A stretch of DNA of 42,916 bases from Vibrio maritimus (GTDB lineage: Bacteria; Pseudomonadota; Gammaproteobacteria; Enterobacterales; Vibrionaceae): contig JYJJ01000063.1 of the NCBI GenBank assembly GCA_003263775.1, positions 1 to 42,916 on the forward strand. The letters run 5' to 3'. A model generated the notes under the pieces. The model worked only from the letters and a program-made list of their open reading frames with translations. It had not been told where the DNA came from and made no database searches. Of the stretch, positions 17,466 to 25,689 are shown in pieces. The first letter of the stretch is position 1. Every line of letters begins with the position of its first letter. A program made the translations under genes and the position numbers.

Positions 17466-17639
17466 ATGAAAAAGGTCATCAACGGTTTTGTGTTCAACTC
17501 GATGGGTGATTTGATTCAAGAGCCTGAGAATGCCTCACTGGAGCTACTCAAGGCGACGTACAAAACCCTAATCGAAAGACAGCAATACATAAGCGCCTCG
17601 CGCATTCAACACCGATTAAATGCCATTGAAATGGCTTAG
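17466..17639 (+). CDS. Small helical hypothetical protein
   Basis: 57 residues from ATG 17466 (TAGGA 4 bases upstream). Sequence such as SLELLKATYKTLIERQQYIS and RLNAIEMA is amphipathic helical. No family recognised. It is 21 bases after the DUF4942-like gene and 20 before the next, clearly within an operon. Confidence 0.6.
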   Translation: MKKVINGFVFNSMGDLIQEPENASLELLKATYKTLIERQQYISASRIQHRLNAIEMA

Positions 17640-17659
17640 CTGATTAGGGGAACTTAACG

Positions 17660-17857
17660 ATGGATGTAACTGGTTTACCTATCTACACCAAGGACAAAGT
17701 ACTTAAAGGTACGGTAACGGCACAATACATTTCCGATACCGACGACTGTGAAGTACTACTTATAAACGACGACTACGAAATTAAGACTTCGCAGGTAAAT
17801 TGGGTCTTATGGACACTTCGTCCAGACACTAGAGGGGAACATCTAGTCTTTAAGTAA
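17660..17857 (+). CDS. Small hypothetical protein, possible SH3-like fold
   Basis: 65 residues from ATG 17660 (TAGGGGAAC upstream). The sequence is almost entirely beta-strand-like (DKVLKGTVTAQYISDTDDCE, VLLINDDYEIKTSQVNWVLW), consistent with a small barrel, but this is inference. Last gene before a terminator. Confidence 0.55.
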   Translation: MDVTGLPIYTKDKVLKGTVTAQYISDTDDCEVLLINDDYEIKTSQVNWVLWTLRPDTRGEHLVFK

Positions 17858-17888
17858 TCGTCCACTTTTTTCCAAACTTACTCTCAAT

Positions 17889-17910
17889 GCAGCCTCTCTT
17901 TAGGGGCTGC
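17889..17910 (+). terminator. Terminator-like hairpin before a TTGCAT promoter
   Basis: GCAGCC, ten-base loop, GGCTGC; the promoter box begins one base later. Confidence 0.6.
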
Positions 17911-17911
17911 C

Positions 17912-17938
17912 TTGCATTCTAGCTGCTGGTGGTTAAAT
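17912..17938 (+). promoter_or_regulatory. TTGCAT-N15-TTAAAT promoter
   Basis: TTGCAT at 17912 and TTAAAT at 17933, 34 bases before the start codon at 17972. Confidence 0.6.
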
Positions 17939-17971
17939 GAGCTTCGACTCAAACAATCTCTGGGAGCAAAC

Positions 17972-18964
17972 ATGTCTACATTCGAATCTCTACTTGCTGA
18001 ACAATTTCTACTGGCAAAAATGGACATCGCAGGAAGAGTGCAAGCAAGCACTTTTCACGACAACGTGTCTAGCGCAATAGCTCTGCTGAAAACAAAGAAT
18101 CTAGACCATTTCAAAATCGTTGGGAACTATAAACCAAACTCACAAGAACCATTGGAAATGGGTTTCGCAACGGTTGGCGTACACCAATTAGTTTTGGAGA
18201 ACATATTAGGCGAAAGTGGGCATTTCATTGTTACCGCTCCATTCATAGCAGCCACACAACACAGCACAACCGCATCGACGTTTTGCTGTTCCTATAGCAC
18301 CAATGCGTTAATGGCAGAACATCCTCGACTGGCTCTACCGTTGATTGACATCCGTTATTTCGATCCCGCTCACCCCGATAATAGCGGTAGCTTTGAGGTC
18401 GAGAAGGCCGCACTGGAAAAGCAAGTTGTAGAACAAACCCTCGTCAGTAAGGTTTTTAAATCATTTTGCGAAACCTATGGAATCCGTGTCGTGATTGTCG
18501 ATTCGGAGTCAGCCCCTAAGCTCAACTATTCGGGGAGCAACTTTGAAAACTTAACCATCCTTCACAAAAGCAAACCTTCTCCAAATCTAATCCACGACCA
18601 TATCAATGAACTGGTCGGTGGTCGACTCATTGCCAATAGCACATTCAAACTCAACTCAAGCTTACAAACGGCAGTGCCGACAGGCAGCAAATCAGACCTT
18701 ATGTATTTGTCTCAGGACATGGCTTGTGCTTTGCTTTATAGGAAAGCCGAGCGTTACCCCACCTATCTTAAAAACCTCATGCCCGACAACTCTGTCAACT
18801 GGGACAAACTGAGCCTGTTCATCGCTGCTCACATCAATTGGGCTGACTACAAGAAAGATCATCAGGAAAGATACGACCTTGCCATGTTCTCAAGAGAGCT
18901 AGTGGAAGAACACCTCCTTCACGCTATTAACGAAATCAACGACACCATCTTTGCCTCGTTCTAG
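17972..18964 (+). CDS. Hypothetical protein
   Basis: 330 residues from ATG 17972 (GGGAGCAAAC upstream); the longer frame to 17912 would overlap the promoter. Soluble, no signal sequence. The middle contains a typical alpha/beta pattern (YGIRVVIVDSESAPK), and NLIHDHINELVGG could be a helix with paired His, but no catalytic motif can be claimed. I do not recognise the family. It stands alone directly before the PRTRC cassette and may be functionally linked to it by position only. Confidence 0.65.
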   Translation: MSTFESLLAEQFLLAKMDIAGRVQASTFHDNVSSAIALLKTKNLDHFKIVGNYKPNSQEPLEMGFATVGVHQLVLENILGESGHFIVTAPFIAATQHSTTASTFCCSYSTNALMAEHPRLALPLIDIRYFDPAHPDNSGSFEVEKAALEKQVVEQTLVSKVFKSFCETYGIRVVIVDSESAPKLNYSGSNFENLTILHKSKPSPNLIHDHINELVGGRLIANSTFKLNSSLQTAVPTGSKSDLMYLSQDMACALLYRKAERYPTYLKNLMPDNSVNWDKLSLFIAAHINWADYKKDHQERYDLAMFSRELVEEHLLHAINEINDTIFASF

Positions 18965-19037
18965 CTCCACTCCTTCACGCTGTCTATTTGCCGTTAACGA
19001 CGTTTGCTAATAGGCAGCGAAATACGTCCCATCGTCC

Positions 19038-19064
19038 TTGCATATTAAATAATCCGCTTAGTCT
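19038..19064 (+). promoter_or_regulatory. TTGCAT-N15-TAGTCT promoter of the parB-like gene
   Basis: TTGCAT at 19038 and TAGTCT at 19059; the ParB-like start codon is 32 bases downstream. Sequence downstream of the -10 is shared with 16650. Confidence 0.6.
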
Positions 19065-19095
19065 AGTTAGTGAATCAACCAAAGGAGCACTGAGC

Positions 19096-20805
19096 ATGAC
19101 TGATACACAAACAGTAGACCGCAATGAAGCAACGGAAGAAACACTGGTTTACCTTGACCCAAATTCAATCACAGATCCCAAGTGGGACAACCCTCGTTCT
19201 GAAATGCCTGATAGCGACTATCTGCCTTTTTTAGAATCGGTACGCGCAAAAGGCGTTCATACACCGATATTTGTCCGAATGGTCGATGGTGAGCCAGAAA
19301 TCGTTGCAGGATGGACACGCAGACGCGCAGCAAGAGAAGCTCAACTGCCAAGAATACCTTGTCTGGTTAAAGTACTCACCGACCAAGAAGCATTTGAGCT
19401 TGCAGTCAGCGAGAACGTTGACCGAACACAAATGTCCGTATTAGACGAAGCCAAAGGATTCAAGAAAATTGTTGCCGCCCATAATGGTAACGTAGACGCT
19501 GCTGCGTCTCATATGGGATGGAACAAGAATCAGCTTGAACGTGCGCTTCAACTTTTGAGAACCTCCGACAAAGTTCAGTCATACATTGGGAAAAAGCAAA
19601 GCAATGGCTTTATGTTGTCAGTAGGCCATGCCGCTTGCCTATCTGAACTACCAGAGTCAATCCAAGACAAGATTGTCGATGTGGTGATCAGCGAGAAAAT
19701 GACGATACCTAAGCTCAAAGACAACATCGCTAAAGCAGTTAAGCGACCACTTGAGAGCGCACCTTTCTGTCAAAGCGAGTGCAATACGTGTCCATACAAT
19801 ACTCTAACGCAAGTAAGTCTATTTGCTGACGAAAACGGATCTGATTGTACAAACCCACCATGTTTCAGCAAAAAAACCAAAGCTCACTTTGAAGCAAAAC
19901 GTTTGGAACTAGAGAAGGAGCATGGTCGAGTCATACTACTTTCAACAATTGACAACCCTGTGCAAATTAACGAGAAGCTGGTGGGCAAAGCTCAATTCAA
20001 CGAAGGATGTTTGAGTTGTGCAAAATTTGGGGCTGTACTTGCCGACAAAGGGGTCAAACAAGGGCAAGTCATAAGCAATGCTTGTATGAACTCTGAATGC
20101 GCTAAGAAGTACAACGAAGCCGTAAAAGCTGCGCGAAAAGCAGAGTCTGCACCAAACACAGATCAATCTTCCACTGGCACAAGCGCGACATCACAAAAGA
20201 AAGCGAAACAGGCAGCACCTCAGTCTAATACGGAAGCTAAAGTCCATGCTGCCGTACCGAAGCGCCTTGTTGCTGCGTCTCAAGAAACCTTACGCAAAGT
20301 CGGAGCGGAACTGCTTCTAAACCTAGACAACTACCACTATGCAGTCATGCTTGCGGCTCTACAAGATGTAAAGGGTTCAAAAGGTAACATCGAGCAAAAC
20401 ATCATAGGCAATCTAGAAAAAACCGAAGGTGAACTTGATGAAATGATCACCTCAATAGTTGACGAAATCAGCACCAAGGTTCAACGAGACATGGTCAACA
20501 TGGAACGAACCATGATTCGAGCTGCCGATAAGCACTGTGCAGAGTTTACAGCTACTGCTATCCAAGCGTGGACTCCGACTGAGAAAAACCTTGGAGACAT
20601 GACAAAAGCCATTCGACAACAAGCACTCGAAAAATCTGGTTTCGCAGATGCATACAAGAAAGCCAAATCAGAGAAAGAGTACACCGCACTTCTCAACAAA
20701 CGAGCAGAGGACGCTATTAAAGACATCTTGGACTTCAAGTTCGACTGGACAGACTTCGCTCCTGATTACTATTTGAATGCGATAAAAAAGCAACAGTATA
20801 ACTAA
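19096..20805 (+). CDS. PRTRC-type ParB-like protein
   Basis: 569 residues from ATG 19096 (AAAGGAGCAC upstream). The N-terminal ParB/Srx nuclease-like domain shows VYLDPNSITD, PIFVRMVDGEPEIVAGWTRR and RAAREAQLPRIPCLVKVL; then the HTH-containing part ENVDRTQMSVLDEAKGF and GWNKNQLERALQLL. A Cys-rich section follows (CQSECNTCPYNTL, CTNPPCF, GCLSCAKFG, CMNSECAKKY) that may bind zinc, which is characteristic of the long ParB-like protein heading PRTRC (ParB-related, ThiF-related cassette) clusters of plasmids. The C-terminus is charged and helical. The cassette genes E, C, F, F, B and ThiF follow on the same strand. Its role is presumed to be in plasmid maintenance; no parA is present in the window. 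Confidence 0.8.
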   Translation: MTDTQTVDRNEATEETLVYLDPNSITDPKWDNPRSEMPDSDYLPFLESVRAKGVHTPIFVRMVDGEPEIVAGWTRRRAAREAQLPRIPCLVKVLTDQEAFELAVSENVDRTQMSVLDEAKGFKKIVAAHNGNVDAAASHMGWNKNQLERALQLLRTSDKVQSYIGKKQSNGFMLSVGHAACLSELPESIQDKIVDVVISEKMTIPKLKDNIAKAVKRPLESAPFCQSECNTCPYNTLTQVSLFADENGSDCTNPPCFSKKTKAHFEAKRLELEKEHGRVILLSTIDNPVQINEKLVGKAQFNEGCLSCAKFGAVLADKGVKQGQVISNACMNSECAKKYNEAVKAARKAESAPNTDQSSTGTSATSQKKAKQAAPQSNTEAKVHAAVPKRLVAASQETLRKVGAELLLNLDNYHYAVMLAALQDVKGSKGNIEQNIIGNLEKTEGELDEMITSIVDEISTKVQRDMVNMERTMIRAADKHCAEFTATAIQAWTPTEKNLGDMTKAIRQQALEKSGFADAYKKAKSEKEYTALLNKRAEDAIKDILDFKFDWTDFAPDYYLNAIKKQQYN

Positions 20806-21048
20806 TCACGACTGGTCACAGCGAAAGCGAACAAAAGCCACATAACGTACTGAAAAACAGAAAAGTGGCCTCCGCGAAAGGTACTTTCGTGGAGGCACTT
20901 CTGAGAAAGAGTACACGCACTTCTCATTAAACAGGCATCTTGGACTTCAAGTTCGATTGGACAGGCTTCGCAACTGATTACAATTTAAATGCGATAAACA
21001 AGCAACAATATGACTAATCACGACTGGTCACAGCGAAAGCGAACAAAA
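20671..21048 (+). repeat. Tandem partial duplication of the parB 3' end
   Basis: Bases about 20671-20836 (end of the ParB-like gene and 30 bases after it) reappear with changes and a deletion at 20903-21048. The second copy has lost about 20 bases in the middle and carries several substitutions, and is not open. Each copy is followed by the same long hairpin (20863 and 21075). The 3' end plus terminator was duplicated as a block. Confidence 0.8.
20863..20900 (+). terminator. Long inverted repeat, second copy
   Basis: Near-perfect stem around GTA; the 3' arm has one base change and one missing base relative to the copy at 21075. Follows the parB-like gene. Confidence 0.75.
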
Positions 21049-21074
21049 TTCATATAAGACACTGAAAAATAAGG

Positions 21075-21116
21075 AAGTGGCCTCCGCGAAAGGTACTTTC
21101 GCGGAGGCCACTTTTC
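21075..21116 (+). terminator. Long perfect inverted repeat, third copy
   Basis: An 18-base-pair perfect stem (AAGTGGCCTCCGCGAAAG and its complement) around GTA, then TTCCCC. Directly followed by a TTGCAT promoter. Confidence 0.8.
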
Positions 21117-21119
21117 CCC

Positions 21120-21146
21120 TTGCATTAAACAAAACCGCGATACATT
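21120..21146 (+). promoter_or_regulatory. TTGCAT-N15-TACATT promoter of the PRTRC E-C-F unit
   Basis: TTGCAT at 21120 and TACATT at 21141; first gene starts at 21176. Confidence 0.6.
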
Positions 21147-21175
21147 GGGACTACATCAACCAAGGAGAACCGCCC

Positions 21176-21541
21176 ATGTTAAAAGAACTACTGGCACTGC
21201 GTGAATGCACGATTTCTATTGCCACCACCGATTCAGGACAAGCGACTTTAGCTGTCTTTTCACCAACCAAGCATCCACTAGCTATCACCATTGACGCTAA
21301 CAACATCCACCTCGCTGAAAGTGAAGTGATTGAATATGCGGTTGCGGTTGCCGGAATCACCACCACTTCCAATAAGGACGATGCGATACAAAAAACACAG
21401 CAAGCCTCAGAGAAATCAAAGGCCAATGGTAAAAAGACCGCGAAAGCCGACACAAGCACAGCGAGTCAACCGTCCACGCAGCAAACGCAACAAGATGATG
21501 ACGATGATCTCGATTTTGATATGAGCGCATTCGGTGGATAA
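21176..21541 (+). CDS. PRTRC system protein E (probable)
   Basis: 121 residues from ATG 21176 (AAGGAGAACCGCCC upstream). The first 70 residues form a beta-rich domain (CTISIATTDSGQATLAVFSP); then a long Ala/Lys/Gln/Ser-rich linker leads to a very acidic end (QQDDDDDLDFDMSAFGG). This build, together with position directly after the ParB-like gene and before protein C, matches PRTRC protein E. Molecular role unknown. The linker region could be cleaved or serve as a flexible tether. Confidence 0.65.
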   Translation: MLKELLALRECTISIATTDSGQATLAVFSPTKHPLAITIDANNIHLAESEVIEYAVAVAGITTTSNKDDAIQKTQQASEKSKANGKKTAKADTSTASQPSTQQTQQDDDDDLDFDMSAFGG

Positions 21542-21551
21542 GGGGGAGCAT

Positions 21552-21758
21552 ATGAGCATAGTACAACGTGTGTTTCAAATCGGCTCTGCATCTATTTCAG
21601 ACCCTTGCAGTTCACTTCCATTTGAAAAAGCCTTTGAAATGCTTTGTAAGACACATCCGCAAGTAAGGCATACGCAAATGTTTGAAAGCGATGGACAGTA
21701 CATTGATGGGAAGATTGTTTACGTGGTTCCTGTTCTGCCACCCAAAACGAACGGTTAG
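21552..21758 (+). CDS. PRTRC system protein C
   Basis: 68 residues from ATG 21552, with GGGGGAGCAT directly upstream. Pattern of PRTRC protein C is clear: RVFQIG near the start, PFEKAFEMLCKTHPQVRHTQ in the middle and DGKIVYVVPVLPPKTNG at the end (compare the family's 'hY.g..l.DP.p.ls...v...y...yPEL......gP...g..v.Y.f....GtKG'). It follows protein E by 10 bases. Function is not known; some authors compare it to ubiquitin-like partners of the ThiF protein in the cassette. Confidence 0.75.
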   Translation: MSIVQRVFQIGSASISDPCSSLPFEKAFEMLCKTHPQVRHTQMFESDGQYIDGKIVYVVPVLPPKTNG

Positions 21759-21791
21759 ACCTATGAGTATGGACAAAGAGAGAGTGAGACA

Positions 21792-23011
21792 ATGGCACAA
21801 GCAGCAATCGCAAATCAAGACCTTGGACTCCCGTTCACAAGTTCAACCCTTCCAATGCCAGAAAGTCTCGATTCCGTCTTGCCAAAAGCAAGCTCTAGCG
21901 CATCTAGCGATGCGCTTGAGATTGCACGGCTAGGAGTAAGCATGGCGCAAGCGAAAGCTGCGCTACTATTCAAGCTGATAAAATCCACGTTGACCACTTC
22001 ATTCAGCTTTGTGAACTGGCAGAGTCGTTGGGGCTAGGTAATGAAGTCGAGGTACTGCTTTCTCCTCACGATAAGAAAGTAGACTTAACACCGTTTCTTG
22101 CACGACTTACCGAAGAAATAGAGGAAGAATGCAAGCATATTGTGTACACCACTTTAAAAGAGTGGAAAGCGACACTGCACACAGCTTTTATAGAAGCGAA
22201 CCTGCCGATCACAACATCATATTTCGATGCATGGTTTGAAGCCAACTGTTACGACCCGTTCGCAGACTTAACCGTTAGCGTTTGCAACGAATATCAATCA
22301 GTAAGTGACGCTGACGATAAACTCACTCTCAGTTTAACGACAGAGTCACTGAGCATGCTACCACTGTATTATCGCCACGGAGCGTTGTGGGACAGTGTTA
22401 TACAAGCCGTAGAGGAAATAGGTAGTGAAGCTTTGGCATGGGCTAATTGCAATGAAATACTAACATCAGGACTGATATACACACCCATCCTTGACTATTA
22501 CGACTTCGACAATCCTGAACACGACGACGACAAAGTATGGGCGAAAATAGTGGAAGATGGCTATCTCATCGACTTCTACGCCGAAGGTGAAGACGATGAA
22601 GAAATAAAGCAAAGCTCACTCCAACTAATTAGGGTGTTGTTAGCCTCTAAAAAGCGCGAAGAAACATCCGATACGTGGCTTTCAACATGGATAAAAAACA
22701 CTGCCATTAAAACTGACTGTACTGCCTATGACTTGCTCACTCATGGGTTGCCAAGTCACTTTTGTTGCACTTCGTCACTTCTTACCGAGCATTTGGAGGA
22801 ACAAGCCAATGCTGGTGGTTTTGAAGAATGCTGCTCTCGCTTCACCCTTGAACCAATGAAGGCCATTAAGTTCATTAGCGATACTTACTTGAACCGATGT
22901 TTACTCGGTCTTGTTGATGGTATGCAGTACATTGGCTTTGAGGACGAAACCAACGCGAACTATCAGCACCAGTTAGGCAATCAAAAAGCAACTTTCAAAT
23001 TGTTTAACTAA
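21792..23011 (+). pseudogene. PRTRC protein F-like, first copy, frameshifted
   Basis: The N-terminal frame from ATG 21792 (MAQAAIANQDLGL ... ALEIARLGVSMAQAKAALLF) must shift by one base near 21972 to enter the frame ADKIHVDHFIQLCELAESLG that runs to 23011. The joined 405-residue protein is a paralogue of the next gene: YDPFADLTVSVCNEYQ against QDPFGDVNVCISNEYQ, FISDTYLNRCLLGL against LASISINRCLLGL. No catalytic motif is visible. Named F by its place between C and B in the cassette and its size; this is inference rather than motif recognition. The 5' 60 residues are low in complexity (Ser/Ala/Pro). Confidence 0.5.
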
Positions 23012-23025
23012 AATAGGTCATCCAA

Positions 23026-24099
23026 ATGGACAAAGAGATACTGACACTTGGCCAAGAAGCTTTGGTGCTCCACGATACCAAGGTCAAGGAAGATAAAGAA
23101 GTTGCGCTACTCGCATCAAGAATTGAATCGGATCACTTCATGGGATTGTGTGAGCTTGCAACTTGCCTTGGTATGAGCGATGAACTAGGTTCGCTTTTAG
23201 AATCAAAGTTGCCGACAGATTTGAGATCATTTCTAACGAGGCTCACGGACACCTTACGAACTCGCGTGACTCAAGAGATAGAGCAAATAAGCAGCACGCT
23301 TTCATCCTCTTTGCTAACCACGATTCGGATAAATGGTCACATGATTGATGAATCCGATTTTGAAAACTGGTTCTCAGCCGCCTTTCAAGACCCCTTTGGA
23401 GACGTAAATGTTTGCATCAGCAACGAGTATCAGCAGATAAGTAACACACTAGACTACCTCTACCTATCCGTTACCACCAAAAGCAAAGCGCTAGTACACT
23501 TGCCATACAGCAACGACCCTTTGGTATATAGTGTATTGCATCAATGGAAATCACAGGGAATGGAAGCACTGGTTACAACTAACGGGCTTGAGGCAATGAG
23601 CCTACTCGATTGTTACACTACGCTGTTGGACTATCTAGGAACTAGGATTGGGGAGGCCGACAGTAGTGACAACTTGTGGAGTATCATCCAAGCAGAAGGG
23701 TTTCTTGAAGACTATTGTATCGGTGGCTACAGTCAAGAGGACATAACTGACCGATATCGGCCTTTCGTTGAGGACATTTGGTGCGAATGTGTCAACCAAC
23801 TTGATCATTCAGACCCCACGTGGCTTAGTCGCTGGTTTGAAATTACAGCCATGCGACCACTGAGAGACAACTCGTTAACGCTGGTGACTTCTCATTACCC
23901 CATACATTTATGCCTCGATAACGACTACCTTTTCCACGTTTTCTCGGACGAAATCGACGGCGAACTTAACACCGAACCACAGTCACGATTTATTCTCGAC
24001 CCCAACGTTGCAGTAGAAACGCTCGCGTCTATCAGCATCAATCGCTGCCTATTAGGACTAGCGCTTTCCTTACCAAATTTACTGACCAGAGCCGCTTGA
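23026..24099 (+). CDS. PRTRC protein F-like, second copy
   Basis: 357 residues, intact, from ATG 23026, 14 bases after the first copy. Acidic, with conserved patches shared with that copy (see there), including ALLASRIESDHFMGLCELAT near the start. No signal or membrane segments. Presence of two tandem F-type genes is unusual for a PRTRC cassette and indicates local duplication followed by strong divergence. Confidence 0.6.
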   Translation: MDKEILTLGQEALVLHDTKVKEDKEVALLASRIESDHFMGLCELATCLGMSDELGSLLESKLPTDLRSFLTRLTDTLRTRVTQEIEQISSTLSSSLLTTIRINGHMIDESDFENWFSAAFQDPFGDVNVCISNEYQQISNTLDYLYLSVTTKSKALVHLPYSNDPLVYSVLHQWKSQGMEALVTTNGLEAMSLLDCYTTLLDYLGTRIGEADSSDNLWSIIQAEGFLEDYCIGGYSQEDITDRYRPFVEDIWCECVNQLDHSDPTWLSRWFEITAMRPLRDNSLTLVTSHYPIHLCLDNDYLFHVFSDEIDGELNTEPQSRFILDPNVAVETLASISINRCLLGLALSLPNLLTRAA

Positions 24100-24122
24100 T
24101 TTCTTGTTTCCAACCTTATGAT
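24096..24122 (+). promoter_or_regulatory. TTGATT-N15-TATGAT promoter variant
   Basis: TTGATT at 24096 overlaps the stop codon of the preceding gene, TATGAT at 24117, same 15-base spacing; start codon of protein B at 24152. Confidence 0.55.
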
Positions 24123-24151
24123 TAACAGAGTTAATTTATGGAGGGAGAAAC

Positions 24152-24826
24152 ATGAACCTATCATTTTCAGAACCAACTGACACAGACATACCAAGAAAAA
24201 CGCCTCATCGCGAACTCTATCTATTGGAGTCTATGGGGACTCAGTCGTATTTGAGCGTATTCGACGTTAACGGTAAACAGGTCAGTAATGAGCGCACAAT
24301 TAACCCCGAAGAACTGATAGCTAAACTGCAATGCACCGACTCCGATGCATGGATAGACAGTCGCATTCTGATAAGTACACCTCGAAAACTCGTTTGGCAC
24401 TACACACCAGAACCCGATCAGAATTTTTACTACAATCACGGAAGCAACAGAATTATCAGCCCGATTAAATGGTGTAGCTTCGTCTTTAAACGAGTCGGTA
24501 AAAATCTTTCGGTTGTAGCTCTGCAACATAAAACACGCCCTAAACCAACAACTCGCGTGTATCACGCACCTCTTGGGAACGTTTACGCATCATCAGCTAT
24601 ATGTTTGGGTACAGTGCAACTCCCTAACACAAACGATATAGACGAGATCAGCAAGGCTTACTTCGAGTCAGTCAAAACCCATATTAACAACACAGCTTTT
24701 CTTAGGGGAATTGAAAACTTAACCAACCTAGATTACTTCAACTGGATAAATGAAAAACGCACCAGACCTATCAGAGTTAGTGAACTCAAACCATTCGGCA
24801 CCGTTCAAGATTTCATTAGGAGTTAA
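24152..24826 (+). CDS. PRTRC system protein B
   Basis: 224 residues from ATG 24152 (GGAGGGAGAAAC upstream). The C-terminal half carries the hallmark of PRTRC protein B / prokaryotic E2-like family members: YHAPLGNVYASSAICLGTVQ, LPNTNDIDEISKAYFES and THIN. The Cys in ICLGT is the likely active-site Cys of the E2-like fold. The segment ISPIKWCSFVFKRVGKNLSV matches the 'P.l.f....r.L.v.al' stretch. In the cassette it is expected to act with the ThiF-like E1 protein directly downstream, 3 bases after its stop. The modification substrate is unknown. Confidence 0.75.
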   Translation: MNLSFSEPTDTDIPRKTPHRELYLLESMGTQSYLSVFDVNGKQVSNERTINPEELIAKLQCTDSDAWIDSRILISTPRKLVWHYTPEPDQNFYYNHGSNRIISPIKWCSFVFKRVGKNLSVVALQHKTRPKPTTRVYHAPLGNVYASSAICLGTVQLPNTNDIDEISKAYFESVKTHINNTAFLRGIENLTNLDYFNWINEKRTRPIRVSELKPFGTVQDFIRS

Positions 24827-24829
24827 GCC

Positions 24830-25687
24830 ATGTACCTCATTAACCCAAACCTACTCAATCGCCCACTTAATAAGTGCTATGGCTACAGAACTTATGCAGC
24901 TCGATACAACCCTTCGAGCATTGAGCAGTATGTGTGGTTTAACAGTCACCTTTTACGATCCGTCTGTGGTCACGCAAGCCAATATTGCTCGTCAAACATT
25001 CTTTGAAACCCAAGTGGGTATGAACAAAGCAGAGGCCATTTGCTGGACAGCTAACTGTCTACACGGTAAGAACTGGCAATCCGTAGGAAAATGTTTTGAG
25101 CTTAGTGATTTTTACAAGTTCGATATTATTATCACGCTGTGGATAAACCATCTGTTCGCTACAACCTCTATAACAATGCGAAAAACCGAAAGAAATGCCT
25201 ATGGCTAGATCTAGGCAACGGGAGCCACACTGGTCAAGTTGTACTAGGAGAGCTAGGAAAAGACAGCTTACTTCCGTGTATTTGTGACCTTTACGACTAC
25301 AGCAAACTGAGCGATGAACAAGGCAATACCAAATCGTGCAGCGCGAATGAGAGCTTGCTGAGACAAAGCCTTGGCGTTAACCACACAGCAGCTAGATTGG
25401 GAGCGCAAGTTCTTTGGAACCTGGTTCGTCATGGGAAACTAAAAGCGCATGGCGCACACTTTGATGTGGAGTCGTTGGAAGTCACTCCAATCGAAGTGAA
25501 TCCAGAGACTTGGCTCATGTACGCTATCGCCAAACATCAAACAAATAGAGTAATTCAGGGACACAACGAACACTCGTCCATTGACTATCCTCCTACGAAC
25601 TCTGCTCACTATCGACCTGCATTCAACAAAGATCTAGTTCGAATAAAAAAAGCCTCCAATCGTAAGGAGGCTTGCCCTTTATGTTAG
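24830..25687 (+). pseudogene. PRTRC ThiF/E1-like protein, two frameshifts, degenerate nucleotide loop
   Basis: ATG 24830 (AGGAG upstream) begins MYLINPNLLNRP; a shift near 24855 leads to LISAMATELMQLDTTLRALS, TVTFYDPSVVTQANIARQTF and VGMNKAEAI; a second near 25135 leads to VDKPSVRYNLYNNA ... LWLDLGNGSHTGQVVLGELG and to 25687. The order 'D.D.V...N..RQ.F...(D/V)G..KA' then 'DLGNG..TGQVVLG' is that of PRTRC ThiF proteins, which adenylate a partner. The expected glycine-rich ATP loop (V-G-A-G-G-T-G) is replaced by I-S-A-M-A-T-E, so even a corrected protein may lack E1 activity. The last codons overlap a terminator hairpin, so the true end could lie slightly earlier. Confidence 0.65.
25648..25676 (-). 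terminator. Terminator of the convergent cold-shock-like gene
   Basis: AAGCCTCC and GGAGGCTT form the stem; on the minus strand it is followed by a run of seven T, so it ends the gene at 25690. On the plus strand it can also stop the ThiF transcript. Confidence 0.8.
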
Positions 25688-25689
25688 CG

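Noticed and set aside
803..25135. Programmed -1 frameshifting as the cause of the split genes
   Set aside because: Only the endonuclease site (C-TTT-TTA) comes near a slippery heptamer; the others have none and the split families are not known to shift.
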